10,903 nt of DNA. It comes from Archaeoglobaceae archaeon. GTDB taxonomy: Archaea > Halobacteriota > Archaeoglobi > Archaeoglobales > Archaeoglobaceae. A program made the translations under genes and the position numbers. Position 1 is the stretch's first letter. Each line of letters starts with the position of its first letter. Below, piece after piece: positions 1 to 7,967 of the stretch. Where the stretch lies: assembly GCA_025059545.1 (NCBI GenBank), contig JANXDJ010000046.1, positions 1-10,903 on the forward strand, in the 5' to 3' direction. The notes under the pieces are model-generated. The model was not told the DNA's origin, searched no databases, and worked only from the letters and a program-made list of their open reading frames with translations.

Positions 1-1
1 A

Positions 2-466
2 GGAAAGAAGCAAAGAAAGATCCCGAAGGGGGAAATAGTATACACAGACGCCATTCGTCTTGAGAGACCTCTCTTCTCTAAAAAACTCCAGATTGTAGGA
101 AAACCAGATTTTGTGATAGTGAGGGGAAGGGATTATATCCCTATAGAATTTAAAAGCTCAAAAAGTCCAATGAAACCCTACAGAGGTCATGTTCTACAGT
201 TAGCTGCTTATTGTTGGCTTTTAGAAGAGAAAACTGGAAGCAAAGTAAAGCATGGCGTTATAGTTTATGGAGACGGAAAAAAGTTTAGAATAAACTACGA
301 CGAAAGACTCAGAAGCGATCTGATCTACACTGTGAGCGAGATGAGAGAGCTTTTGAAAGCAGATCTAAACTATGCTCTGAAATTCGCCGCCAATAATGGT
401 AGAAAGTGCAAATCCTGCAATATAAGAGAGAGATGCGAAGAAATAAGGAAAAGAGCAGCTCAGTGA
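2..466 (+). CDS. Cas4-like PD-(D/E)XK nuclease with C-terminal Fe-S cysteines, 5' truncated by the window
   Basis: The frame is open from the left edge, so the true start lies outside; the first in-window start, GTG at 113, would cut away the catalytic aspartate and is not credible. In the 154 visible residues, GKPD (D36) and IEFK (E49, K51) form the PD...ExK nuclease core, HVLQLAAY supplies the conserved glutamine-tyrosine helix of the RecB/Cas4 superfamily, and the C-terminus has CKSC-x5-C, matching three of the four cysteines that hold the 4Fe-4S cluster in Cas4 and Dna2/AddB-type nucleases. Family members cut single-stranded DNA, and CRISPR Cas4 trims spacers before integration. No cas1, cas2 or repeat array is visible, so this may be a stand-alone Cas4-like nuclease of a defence cluster. 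It converges on the helicase gene and overlaps its 3' end by 7 bases (460-466). Confidence 0.85.
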   Translation, partial: GKKQRKIPKGEIVYTDAIRLERPLFSKKLQIVGKPDFVIVRGRDYIPIEFKSSKSPMKPYRGHVLQLAAYCWLLEEKTGSKVKHGVIVYGDGKKFRINYDERLRSDLIYTVSEMRELLKADLNYALKFAANNGRKCKSCNIRERCEEIRKRAAQ

Positions 467-3400
467 TTTACTTCTCTAAAATAGCACCAGCAGACTCTTT
501 TCAGCTTTTTGGGTTCTTCTCTTTCTACAAACTTTTCTTGCAAAACAGCAATCGGCAAGATCTCTTTAGCTTTTTTGAGTAAGCCATCTATTCCTTCTTT
601 TCTATAAGCATCCTGCAAAGTCCTGACAACAGTTGCTTGGTTCGTAACTTTTCTGAACATCGCAGCCAATCTTTCGCCCTCTTCACCTGAAAGAGACAAC
701 GCATCGTAGAGCTCTCTGATTAATTTATCAGCTCTTGGTCCCCTAGTCCTTTCCATTAGGATCTTTTTCTCAATTTCTTTTTTCATTTCATCTTTTACTT
801 GCCTCAACAGGTTTACGAGCTCCTCATAGGGTATGCTTTCACCCTTCTGCTCTCTATCCCCCTCGAGAAGGAGATCAACGATTTCATTCGGAGAACTTAT
901 AATCTTGTCATTTGAGAAATCGTGAAGCCTCCAGAAGAAGTCTTTTCCATCTGTGAAAAGAACAAACAAGCCCTTAAAGTTTGCATCTTTTATAGCACCA
1001 ATACCTGAAGGAATTTTTTGCACCCAATCAAGCCCTTTCTCACCGAGGATCTTGACAAGTATGTCTATCGGATCTCTAATGAACTGCTCCATCTGTTTTT
1101 CAAGGACCTCAAGCACTTTGCTATCGTTTTTAGCGAGCCTTAACTGCAGGCTAAAATCCTTGGGTGCCGCTTCTTCACCAAGAGTTGAGGCTTCAAGCCC
1201 GATTGTTTCACGGATCATTTCAAGTCTCTGATAAAGCCTTCCAATCAAGTTTAAGAAGTATTCTAAGCTCTCAGGATCATCGGGATCCCCATTCTTTGGA
1301 AGTAAGTTCAATATGTAAACTTCAGAGTATGGTGAGCCAATTCTGTCTATTCTCCCTATTCTTTGGATTATCACTACAGGATTCCATGGAAAATCGTAGT
1401 TCATGATAAACTGAGCATTCTGAAGATTCTGCCCTGCTGAAAGAACGTCAGTGCTTACAAGGATTCCACCATTCCTCCTGAAATACTCTACCGCTTCGCT
1501 CTCATCCCTAGCCTTACCCTCTACAATTGCCCCACTCCCCGTTACCAAGGTAACTCTGCCAAGATCTTTTAGCTTAGAATACAAATAATGAGCGGTATCA
1601 GCGAATTGGGTGAAGATGATCAGTCCTTGTGAATCTGTTAGCTGTTCGAAAATTTCCTCAATCCTTTTTTCAGCGAGCTCGAATTTCTTGTCTTCCACTT
1701 CCACTTTCTTAATCAGCTCTCTGTAGATCTCTATGTCTGATTCACAAGCTTTGATGAATTCTTTTTTCTCCTCATCGTCCAACTTGCATTTCTCCTTCAA
1801 TCTTGGATCCTTCTTAAATAGCTCTTCTGGAGATGGTAGCTCGAAAAAGGACTCATCGTCGAGCTCCCCATTGAAAATCTTGAGAATGTCTCCCTTCAGT
1901 CTTGGAGGAATGAAAATACCGTGATTTTCCGCATAAAGCTTTGCCACTTCAGCATACTTCATTGTCCTTTCAACTGTCTTTCGAAAAGCTTCAAAGCTGC
2001 TTTCAAGCCTCTTGAATAGGCTTATCTTGAATATCGTCTTTACGAGGTTTTTGAGATTCTCAATCAGTTTTGGATCGACTTCTGACAATTTTTTCCCATC
2101 GGGGAGCATGAAGTTTGCAGAGAGCTTCTCAATCGATAGATCATAGTATGGCATTTTTAGCTTTTCCAGGGCTTCATCGATCTCTTGAAGGCTTACTGGA
2201 ATCGAATATCTCTCCAATTTTTCATCGAACAATCTCTTTGGGAACCTTATTTTCCCCTCTCTATCGAGTATTTTTGCAAGATCTCTCGAGTGCCTTACCA
2301 TGAATCTGCGGAGAACTTCATCCATGTCGATTGGCTTTCCCTCTAGCCAGTTTTTCTGCATCAAGACAAAGTAGTTTCTCAAAGAAGGATAGCCCATGTC
2401 CGCTATTGCGTCATCTGGGAGATACAGGCTGAAAAGAGAGTAAAGATCCATTAGCTTCGTGTTAATAGGAGTTGCTGTCATTAGGACAACTTTAGCTTTA
2501 TTTTTCAGGATCAAGTTTTGCAGTGCTAGGTATCTGTTAGTTGAAGCCCTTCTGAAGTAATGGGCCTCATCCACTATTATCAACTTTGGACCATTCTCTC
2601 CAATGAAATTCTCAACGATCTCTGGATTCTGAGAGAGCATCTCCATGCTTATGGTTTCAACTCTCACAAGGGTGCTTCTCATTTCACCTTCCCAAGTGGT
2701 GTCAAGAATCGCTTTTGGAGCAATTAGGAGTGGTCTTATCCCTTGTCTGATGAACTCATGGGCTATTGCTAGAGCCACTCTTGATTTACCCAATCCAGTG
2801 GAGTCCGCTATGACTACTCCTCCATATTTCTCGAGTTTCGCCATGGCATCTATGTATGTGAGCTGTTGGTGTGGAAAGAGGTTTTTAAGCAACTTCTCTT
2901 CCTTTTGCATCAGGCTTCCCTTGTATGCTTCGTAGAGGGCTTTAGCTGCTACTTCATAGGGGCTCCACGTTGTTGAGTAGTTGCTCAGGAGAGAAATGAA
3001 CTCGTCTTTGTATTCTCTCCCACTCTCCCATTGCTCTTCAAACCACTCGCAAAGCTCCTGAACGACTTCTCTGTCAGTGTTAAGCATGTTAAGCTCCCTG
3101 TTGGTAACAAGACCCCCATAGGTGAAATTGCTACTTCCAACGATTCCTATCCCTCTCTTTACATTCTTGATCGACGGAGATACACCGATGTAGGCTTTTC
3201 CATGGAAAAATCTTCCTTCAATCAATCTTACCTCTCTTTTTTCACTTTTAAAGTATTGAATTGCTTTTTGAAGCGTTTTAAAGTATTCCGGATCATCTTC
3301 AAACTCCTCAAGTTCTCTTAAAATCTCATCTTCCCATTTTATTCTTTCTGTTGGCTCTCTACCGAGAAGAAGTTTCATCTGCTTGTCTCCAAGCCCTTCA

Positions 3401-3522
3401 GAGATAGCTCTATAACCCATGATGTTGAAGTATGCGGTTGCAATTGCTATCTCGTTTTGATCTGGAAACTCTCTGTTGAGAACTTCTGCAAGCGTGATCT
3501 TCTTGTTGTCTATGATCTTCAT
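460..3522 (-). CDS. PLD-nuclease/SNF2-type helicase fusion, putative restriction-translocation subunit
   Basis: This 1020-residue protein joins two modules. Residues about 20-180 form a phospholipase-D-like domain with one HxK (H107, K109) and a downstream GSSNF (129-133); a single motif suggests an active site completed by dimerisation, as in BfiI-type nucleases. Residues about 215-745 form an SF2 SNF2/HepA-like ATPase: Walker A STGLGKS (241-247), DEAH (318-321), TATP (349-352), IIFTQF (635-640), STDVLSAGQNLQ (690-701) and QRIGRIDRIG (720-729). A long charged insert (about 430-620) separates the RecA lobes. The C-terminal 230 residues match nothing I recognise and end in a CWCY segment. The ATG overlaps the methyltransferase stop (ATGA), so translation is probably coupled. 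The likely role is ATP-driven translocation on unmethylated DNA and cleavage by the PLD domain. It resembles DrmD of class 1 DISARM in its helicase, but the fused PLD differs. Domains are read directly; the role is inferred. Confidence 0.9.
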   Translation of the reverse strand: MKIIDNKKITLAEVLNREFPDQNEIAIATAYFNIMGYRAISEGLGDKQMKLLLGREPTERIKWEDEILRELEEFEDDPEYFKTLQKAIQYFKSEKREVRLIEGRFFHGKAYIGVSPSIKNVKRGIGIVGSSNFTYGGLVTNRELNMLNTDREVVQELCEWFEEQWESGREYKDEFISLLSNYSTTWSPYEVAAKALYEAYKGSLMQKEEKLLKNLFPHQQLTYIDAMAKLEKYGGVVIADSTGLGKSRVALAIAHEFIRQGIRPLLIAPKAILDTTWEGEMRSTLVRVETISMEMLSQNPEIVENFIGENGPKLIIVDEAHYFRRASTNRYLALQNLILKNKAKVVLMTATPINTKLMDLYSLFSLYLPDDAIADMGYPSLRNYFVLMQKNWLEGKPIDMDEVLRRFMVRHSRDLAKILDREGKIRFPKRLFDEKLERYSIPVSLQEIDEALEKLKMPYYDLSIEKLSANFMLPDGKKLSEVDPKLIENLKNLVKTIFKISLFKRLESSFEAFRKTVERTMKYAEVAKLYAENHGIFIPPRLKGDILKIFNGELDDESFFELPSPEELFKKDPRLKEKCKLDDEEKKEFIKACESDIEIYRELIKKVEVEDKKFELAEKRIEEIFEQLTDSQGLIIFTQFADTAHYLYSKLKDLGRVTLVTGSGAIVEGKARDESEAVEYFRRNGGILVSTDVLSAGQNLQNAQFIMNYDFPWNPVVIIQRIGRIDRIGSPYSEVYILNLLPKNGDPDDPESLEYFLNLIGRLYQRLEMIRETIGLEASTLGEEAAPKDFSLQLRLAKNDSKVLEVLEKQMEQFIRDPIDILVKILGEKGLDWVQKIPSGIGAIKDANFKGLFVLFTDGKDFFWRLHDFSNDKIISSPNEIVDLLLEGDREQKGESIPYEELVNLLRQVKDEMKKEIEKKILMERTRGPRADKLIRELYDALSLSGEEGERLAAMFRKVTNQATVVRTLQDAYRKEGIDGLLKKAKEILPIAVLQEKFVEREEPKKLKRVCWCYFREVNH
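3519..3522 (-). promoter_or_regulatory. ATGA stop/start overlap coupling methyltransferase and helicase
   Basis: On the minus strand the helicase ATG (3522-3520) overlaps the methyltransferase TGA (3521-3519) in an ATGA junction. No strong Shine-Dalgarno precedes the ATG (only a weak AGGGCGAG), which favours reinitiation by ribosomes finishing the methyltransferase and hence linked amounts of the two proteins. Confidence 0.85.
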
Positions 3523-6500
3523 GCTCTCGCCCTTCTCTTTCTTTTCTTTTTCTCAGCTTCTTCCTCTTCCACGGTTTCAGTCGGGAGTGGTCTATCCGCT
3601 TTGATAAGCCTGTCTTCAACTACTTCAACGAAGGCTTTGTGAAGCTCTTCAACGAGTTTATCAAGCTCCTTCTCTGGAAAACCCATTGCTTTTAGAACAG
3701 CTTTATCTAGCTCTTTTCTATCAGGCTGTTTTATTTCCTCATAGTATGGCAGAGGTTTTCTTTTCATTAGCTTTTCCGCATCAAAGTCTATCTTAAGCGT
3801 TGAGAGGTCTGGGACTGGAATGTTTTCGAAAAAGTTAGTCAGCATTTGAAGAACTCCACCTCCTCCACCCATTCTCATTCCATACATCTCTTTTGTTAAG
3901 TAGAAGACCGTTGAATTCAAGTATAGCCAGAGGTTGGTGTAGTTTCTCAAATTGCCATCTTTTCTCAGGTATAGAAGATCACAAGTGTGATCTGCCAATA
4001 TTGGACTCAAAGATAGCAATTCAAAGTGTCTCTCTTGATTGAATTTGATTAGAATAAGATTGGTTGGCTTGAGAGTTCCAGTTAGCGAATACCATGGGGA
4101 TCTGTTCCTCAGGGTTTCGAGTTTGTGATAGCCTACAACTTTCTTGCCTTTATTCACTCCTTTCTTTATTTCAATCTCCTTACTCTCCCCCCATTGTATG
4201 TATTTTTTGGTAAAAAGCCCCGGGTTATCTGTGTAGAGAACCAAGGTTGTAGGACTCTCGATCACCCAGCTTTCAACATCTCTAGGCGACCTAAAAACTG
4301 GAAGAACATCTTTCCTATTTATTACAAATCTCTCCCCACCTTCATTCTCAATGTAAATCAAGCTCTGTTCTTCAAGCTCTCTTCTATTTTTTGCTTTAAC
4401 CCCCCATTCCTCAAACTTCTTTGGATTTACGAGATAATCGCTCTCATAGAGATGTGTAATATCTTTCATGTAGAAGAACTCATTTGCTCCTGTAGTGAAC
4501 CCCCTCTTTATCTCTGCGAAATCTCCGAGCTTTTCTGTTAATTTCGGCTTGATTAACTCTTCAAAGATCCTTGGGGCTCTAAGATAATACCACTTTCCTG
4601 GCTGAAGCTCTTTGCGTGGGATCTTCTTGTAATTTATCACTTTCTCTTCTCCGTATTTTTCCAAGTAGATGAACTCAATTGGACTATCTTCTGCCAATCT
4701 TTCTCTTTTCAAAGCAGATATGACGGTGTTTATGTCTGCTCCAAAGCTCCTTGTCTTTTGCCCATAAACTGCAATTAGATGTGGTTTTAGCTTTTTTTGC
4801 AATTCTTCACCATAACCAACTTCGAGCCATTTATCTGAAGTTATCGCTACCGCCACCCCATTTTTGGTAAGGAGTCTTAGGATCCTCACCATGAAATAAG
4901 CATAGAGATCCGATTTTTTATCGAGCCCGTACAGAGCAGAGTATTCCTCTTTTCTCTCCTTTTGGATCGACTCCTGCCTAACATAGGGCGGGTTCATCAC
5001 GATGACATCTGCGAGAGTCGGCATGTAGAACTCAATTGGTGGAGCAGCTCTGAACTCCATTCCAGTTTTTCGTCGAAATTCAATCTGCTTTTCCTCAATT
5101 TTCTTTCTCAAAGCATTTTTCATTTCTGGATCGTGCTCGTTCAAGTATTTTGCTTTGAGGTTTTCGATCTCCTCAGCAAAAATCCGATATTCTGAATCTT
5201 CCACCCACCTATGGATAAGCTCCTGAACCCCTTTGGGAGTCTGTAAAGAATCCCCAATGGTTACGATGTTCAGGTCGAGATTTGGAAGTGGTTCAGGTTT
5301 TTTCTGAGCAACGATAAGAGAAAGCCAAATTCTGAGTCTCGCAATCTCTACAGCTTCAGGCTCTATGTCGAAACCATATAGATTTGGAATGATCGTCCTT
5401 TTGTATAGCTCAACATCCGTTTTCCATCCGCAAGCTTCCTCCACTTCTTGGATTAGCTGGAGAATTGTTTGCATCATTACTACGAGAAAACCTCCCGAAC
5501 CTACAGCAGGATCGAGAACTTTCAAATTTAACAACTTTTTCCGAAAATCCCTGACTTTGCTCTCATCTTTTTCTTTTTTCAATTTGTTTACGTATTCATC
5601 GAGAGCATCGATGAACACATAGCCACTACCAGTTTCTTCAACCCTGTCTTTGAGCCCGAGCCAATTGGCTATTGCCCTTTTGCAGATGAAGCTTATTTCA
5701 TTAATTGGAGTATAGAAAGTCCCTTTAGCACCTCTCTCATGCTCTGGAAGCATGTTCTCGAGAACAGTTCCAAGGAGGAGAGGATCTATACTTACTTCCA
5801 CTTCTAGAGGTGAAGTTTCGTCGACTGTAAAGTTGTATTTATTGAAAGTTTCTCTTGCTTTAAGGAAGATCTCATTCATGATTGGATAAAGTTTTTTCTC
5901 GAGCTCAGGAGTCAGATATTTTTCTCTATCAAAAAGAGAGCCATTTAGAAATGGAATCCCTTCTTCACCGTTTTTCTTATTTAGGGCTTCGTAGAACAAC
6001 TTGTTCAACTCGTAATAATCCTTTACTTTGTCTATGAATCTCTTGTCTCCTTTTAACCAGCCTTTTCTCTGCAAGAAGTATAGAAACATGAGCCTACCAA
6101 GAAATCTTTGAGCATAACCACTTGTCTCTTCCTTGAGAATTTTCTCTGTTTGCTTGACAATTTCCTGATACAAATCCCTGTAATCATTAAAGAATTCCTC
6201 TCTAACTTTTTCGTAGGGTAGAAAGTATTTATCGTAGCATTCTTTCAATCTCTCCTGATCTCCCGGGAAAGCCATGGAGATTATCGCTTCAGCATCAGTT
6301 CTGTAAAGGGTTTCATGGAGATATAGCACCCTTGCTTCTCCACCAGTGCTTTTGCCGAGTATTATGACTACGTAGCTTTCCTCACCATCTGTGAAGATCA
6401 TAAGTGGTCTAATCAGTCTCTTCTCTTTCCACTTTCTAGCACATCTTATACAAATACCTCTCGTTAAGCTTCTTTTAACCTCTATAAGAGCGAACTCAAT

Positions 6501-6713
6501 ATAATCGTCTATGTATAATCTCCATGCTTTCACCGCTTCCATTTCTTTCGGGATGACCTTTTCAACATCTCTCAATTGCTCCAATGACAACTCCTCAAGC
6601 TTGACAGGATACCCAATCTTTTTACTAATTTGGACCCAAAACTCTCTGTTGAATTGAATCTTTTGATTTATCAGACGGTTCACTTCCTGCAAAAGGGCTG
6701 GACTCAGATTCAC
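3519..6713 (-). CDS. Eco57I/PglX-like adenine-specific DNA methyltransferase with target-recognition domain
   Basis: A 1064-residue N6-adenine methyltransferase of the large type IIG/PglX/DrmMI kind. The region around 195-220, with LMFLYFLQRKGWL, is the helical block typical of these enzymes. The catalytic domain has a motif X-like GTFYTP (331-336), the SAM-binding motif I DPAVGSGGF (401-409), FDIEP (448-452) and motif IV NPPY (574-577). From about 720 to 970 lies a TaqI-like target-recognition region with LWLYLNST (928-935) and a five-glycine run near 950. The C-terminus ends in a basic KKKRKRRARA tail. The N-terminal 190 residues contain CIRC (88-91) but no nuclease motif I would trust, so cleavage is assigned to the partner helicase's PLD domain. 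The start is GTG at 6713; an in-frame TGA lies 6 bases upstream, so no longer start exists. Product: host DNA methylation plus target recognition in a restriction pair. The recognised sequence cannot be read from the protein. Confidence 0.9.
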   Translation of the reverse strand: MNLSPALLQEVNRLINQKIQFNREFWVQISKKIGYPVKLEELSLEQLRDVEKVIPKEMEAVKAWRLYIDDYIEFALIEVKRSLTRGICIRCARKWKEKRLIRPLMIFTDGEESYVVIILGKSTGGEARVLYLHETLYRTDAEAIISMAFPGDQERLKECYDKYFLPYEKVREEFFNDYRDLYQEIVKQTEKILKEETSGYAQRFLGRLMFLYFLQRKGWLKGDKRFIDKVKDYYELNKLFYEALNKKNGEEGIPFLNGSLFDREKYLTPELEKKLYPIMNEIFLKARETFNKYNFTVDETSPLEVEVSIDPLLLGTVLENMLPEHERGAKGTFYTPINEISFICKRAIANWLGLKDRVEETGSGYVFIDALDEYVNKLKKEKDESKVRDFRKKLLNLKVLDPAVGSGGFLVVMMQTILQLIQEVEEACGWKTDVELYKRTIIPNLYGFDIEPEAVEIARLRIWLSLIVAQKKPEPLPNLDLNIVTIGDSLQTPKGVQELIHRWVEDSEYRIFAEEIENLKAKYLNEHDPEMKNALRKKIEEKQIEFRRKTGMEFRAAPPIEFYMPTLADVIVMNPPYVRQESIQKERKEEYSALYGLDKKSDLYAYFMVRILRLLTKNGVAVAITSDKWLEVGYGEELQKKLKPHLIAVYGQKTRSFGADINTVISALKRERLAEDSPIEFIYLEKYGEEKVINYKKIPRKELQPGKWYYLRAPRIFEELIKPKLTEKLGDFAEIKRGFTTGANEFFYMKDITHLYESDYLVNPKKFEEWGVKAKNRRELEEQSLIYIENEGGERFVINRKDVLPVFRSPRDVESWVIESPTTLVLYTDNPGLFTKKYIQWGESKEIEIKKGVNKGKKVVGYHKLETLRNRSPWYSLTGTLKPTNLILIKFNQERHFELLSLSPILADHTCDLLYLRKDGNLRNYTNLWLYLNSTVFYLTKEMYGMRMGGGGGVLQMLTNFFENIPVPDLSTLKIDFDAEKLMKRKPLPYYEEIKQPDRKELDKAVLKAMGFPEKELDKLVEELHKAFVEVVEDRLIKADRPLPTETVEEEEAEKKKRKRRARA

Positions 6714-6722
6714 AAAATAATC

Positions 6723-6732
6723 ACGTAAACGT
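6723..6732. repeat. ACGT-AA-ACGT inverted repeat at the methyltransferase start
   Basis: Two self-complementary ACGT tetramers flank an AA spacer. The pair lies between the TATA box and the GTG start of the methyltransferase, where a bound protein would block initiation. It could be an operator; this is inferred from position only, and short palindromes arise by chance. Confidence 0.3.
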
Positions 6733-6733
6733 C

Positions 6734-6747
6734 AAATATATATTTTT
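6734..6747 (-). promoter_or_regulatory. TATA box for leaderless transcription of the methyltransferase-helicase pair
   Basis: Read on the minus strand this is a purine-rich stretch running into AAATATATATTT, a strong archaeal BRE/TATA match. Its centre lies about 26 bases upstream of the GTG start, the usual TATA-to-transcription-start distance, and no Shine-Dalgarno lies between. The messenger therefore probably begins at or within a base or two of the start codon. Confidence 0.65.
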
Positions 6748-6871
6748 CCATGTTGAAAAAGCTTTAGAAAGAGAGCCTGAGACTTCTTATTGCTTTAAAA
6801 AGAATAAAATGCCTTTTCGCTGGATTAGCTTTTAAATTTCAAGATTTCGTAAACTCTGATAGCTTCTTTCT

Positions 6872-6918
6872 TCAATTATAACTTGTAAAATTTTCACTTA
6901 TAAGAGAATCAATTATAA
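6872..6918 (+). promoter_or_regulatory. AT-rich promoter region of the plus-strand genes with a repeated TCAATTATAA
   Basis: TCAATTATAA occurs at 6872-6881 and again at 6909-6918, immediately before the GTG at 6920. Between them lies the palindrome CTTATAAG (6897-6904). The first copy works as a TATA box for a start near 6902; the palindrome would instead put transcription near 6926 and favour the ATG at 6938. I cannot decide which. No Shine-Dalgarno precedes the GTG. Confidence 0.4.
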
Positions 6919-6919
6919 A

Positions 6920-7411
6920 GTGGAATTCAAATACAGGATGGAAAAAATAATAAAAACCAAAAGAATACAAAGTAGCATGATAGTTGGAGTTAGCTTCCCA
7001 ATCCCAAAGCGATTTGCACAGCGTTTCTTCGAAGGCAAAACCGTTTTCGTTAAACCCGCTACAACTTTCAAGGAGCTAAAAGCTGGAATGAGGTTCGTGA
7101 TCTACCAGTCGAGAGAAGACACTGGTTTTATTGGAGAGGGAAAGATCAAGCAAATCGTCTTCGCAGATGATCCGATGAAGTTTTACGAGATCTTTGGAGA
7201 CAAGATCTTCTTGAGTAAGGAGGAGATGAGAGACTACATAAAGTCGCAGGAAAGATGGGATAAAGCGAAAAGGTTGAAAGGAAAGAGAAATAAAAAGAAA
7301 TGGATGGCAATAGAGCTGGAGGAGATCAAGAGATATCCGAAAACTCTGAAACCCCCTAGCTACATACCTGTTGGAGGTATGTATCTAACTGAGAAAGATC
7401 TAAAGGTATAA
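6920..7411 (+). CDS. PUA-like protein resembling the archaeal DUF365 family
   Basis: A basic 163-residue protein. The recognisable part starts near residue 20 with IVGVSFPIPKRF, followed by FFEGKTVFVKPAT, GMRFVIYQSREDTGFIGEG and a closing YIPVGGMYL. This pattern of short strands with a glycine-rich YxSREDTGFIGEG loop fits the PUA/ASCH/EVE-like fold and what I recall of archaeal DUF365 proteins. Such folds often bind RNA or modified bases, but no function is established here. Residues 110-130 are lysine/arginine-rich and could contact nucleic acid. Three starts are possible: GTG 6920, ATG 6938 (residue 7) and ATG 6977 (residue 20), the last matching the beginning of the conserved part. It heads a plus-strand run and is divergent from the methyltransferase, with 206 bases between them. 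Confidence 0.6.
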   Translation: MEFKYRMEKIIKTKRIQSSMIVGVSFPIPKRFAQRFFEGKTVFVKPATTFKELKAGMRFVIYQSREDTGFIGEGKIKQIVFADDPMKFYEIFGDKIFLSKEEMRDYIKSQERWDKAKRLKGKRNKKKWMAIELEEIKRYPKTLKPPSYIPVGGMYLTEKDLKV

Positions 7412-7448
7412 CTGATAACTGAAAAGTTTTAAGTGATAAGGTGGTCCA

Positions 7449-7928
7449 ATGGGGGAAACGATTCTGGAGAGAGAAATAAAATTCTTGGACAAAAGCACTG
7501 GTGAAACAAAAATCGCTTTTGTCAAGATCTACCCAGACAAGGTTGTGATTAAAAAAGGTGACGAAATCGTTAGTATACTCATTCCCTACATCAATGTGTT
7601 AGTATACCGCTATTATCAGGCTTTGAACTATTTGATTGCTGCGATTGCGACTTTCGTTTTCGCTCTCATAATGTATCTCATGATGCCTGCCTCTTTGCTC
7701 CCTGAGATTCCGATCAAAGAAATTGTGGTTTTATTCAGTTTTCTTATCGCAATAGCTTTACTGATAGCATGGTTCTACTATCAGAGCCATTTTATTTCAA
7801 TAAACTCCTTTGGCTATAACGTAGAAATTTGGAGTAACAAAGAGACAGAGATAAAGGAGATATTTGAAACTCTTGAGAAGCTGAGATCCCAAAGAGTTGG
7901 TGAAAACTTACAACTTAAAAGAGAATAA
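7449..7928 (+). CDS. Two-helix membrane protein with flanking PH-like halves, function unknown
   Basis: A 159-residue protein with ATG at 7449, preceded at short distance by AAGGTGG as Shine-Dalgarno. Residues 1-50 are strand-rich and soluble. Two transmembrane helices follow at about 58-80 and 91-111, joined by a short loop containing LLPEIPIK. Residues 115-148 form another strand (NVEIWS) and a charged helix ending EIFETLEKLRS. A strand-rich start plus a final strand and helix is the pattern of a bacterial-type PH domain interrupted by a membrane hairpin, but I see no diagnostic motif, so this is inference. It starts 37 bases after the DUF365-like gene with no clear promoter between, so co-transcription is likely. 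Confidence 0.7.
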   Translation: MGETILEREIKFLDKSTGETKIAFVKIYPDKVVIKKGDEIVSILIPYINVLVYRYYQALNYLIAAIATFVFALIMYLMMPASLLPEIPIKEIVVLFSFLIAIALLIAWFYYQSHFISINSFGYNVEIWSNKETEIKEIFETLEKLRSQRVGENLQLKRE

Positions 7929-7943
7929 CTGAGAAGATGATCA

Positions 7944-7951
7944 TTTATATA
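7944..7951 (+). promoter_or_regulatory. TATA box upstream of the secreted zinc-enzyme gene
   Basis: TTTATATA in the short gap after the membrane protein gene. Its centre is about 26 bases before 7974, so transcription from it would begin near 7970-7975, very close to the possible GTG 7971 and ATG 7974 starts. It suggests the secreted enzyme can be expressed apart from the two genes upstream. Confidence 0.5.
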
Positions 7952-7967
7952 CCTCTAATTTATACGT

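Noticed and set aside
69..130. GTG at 113 as the start of the Cas4-like gene
   Set aside because: The same frame upstream is open and encodes GKPD with the catalytic aspartate, so the gene must begin before the window.
3410..3619. Minus-strand 69-codon frame across the methyltransferase-helicase junction
   Set aside because: Both true frames around it are supported by motifs and by the ATGA junction; this one is lysine/arginine-rich out-of-frame reading of the basic tail.
4125..4541. A 138-codon plus-strand frame within the methyltransferase
   Set aside because: It is antisense to the well-supported TaqI-like recognition region and shows no motif or start signal. The other plus-strand frames between 953 and 5622 fail for the same reason.
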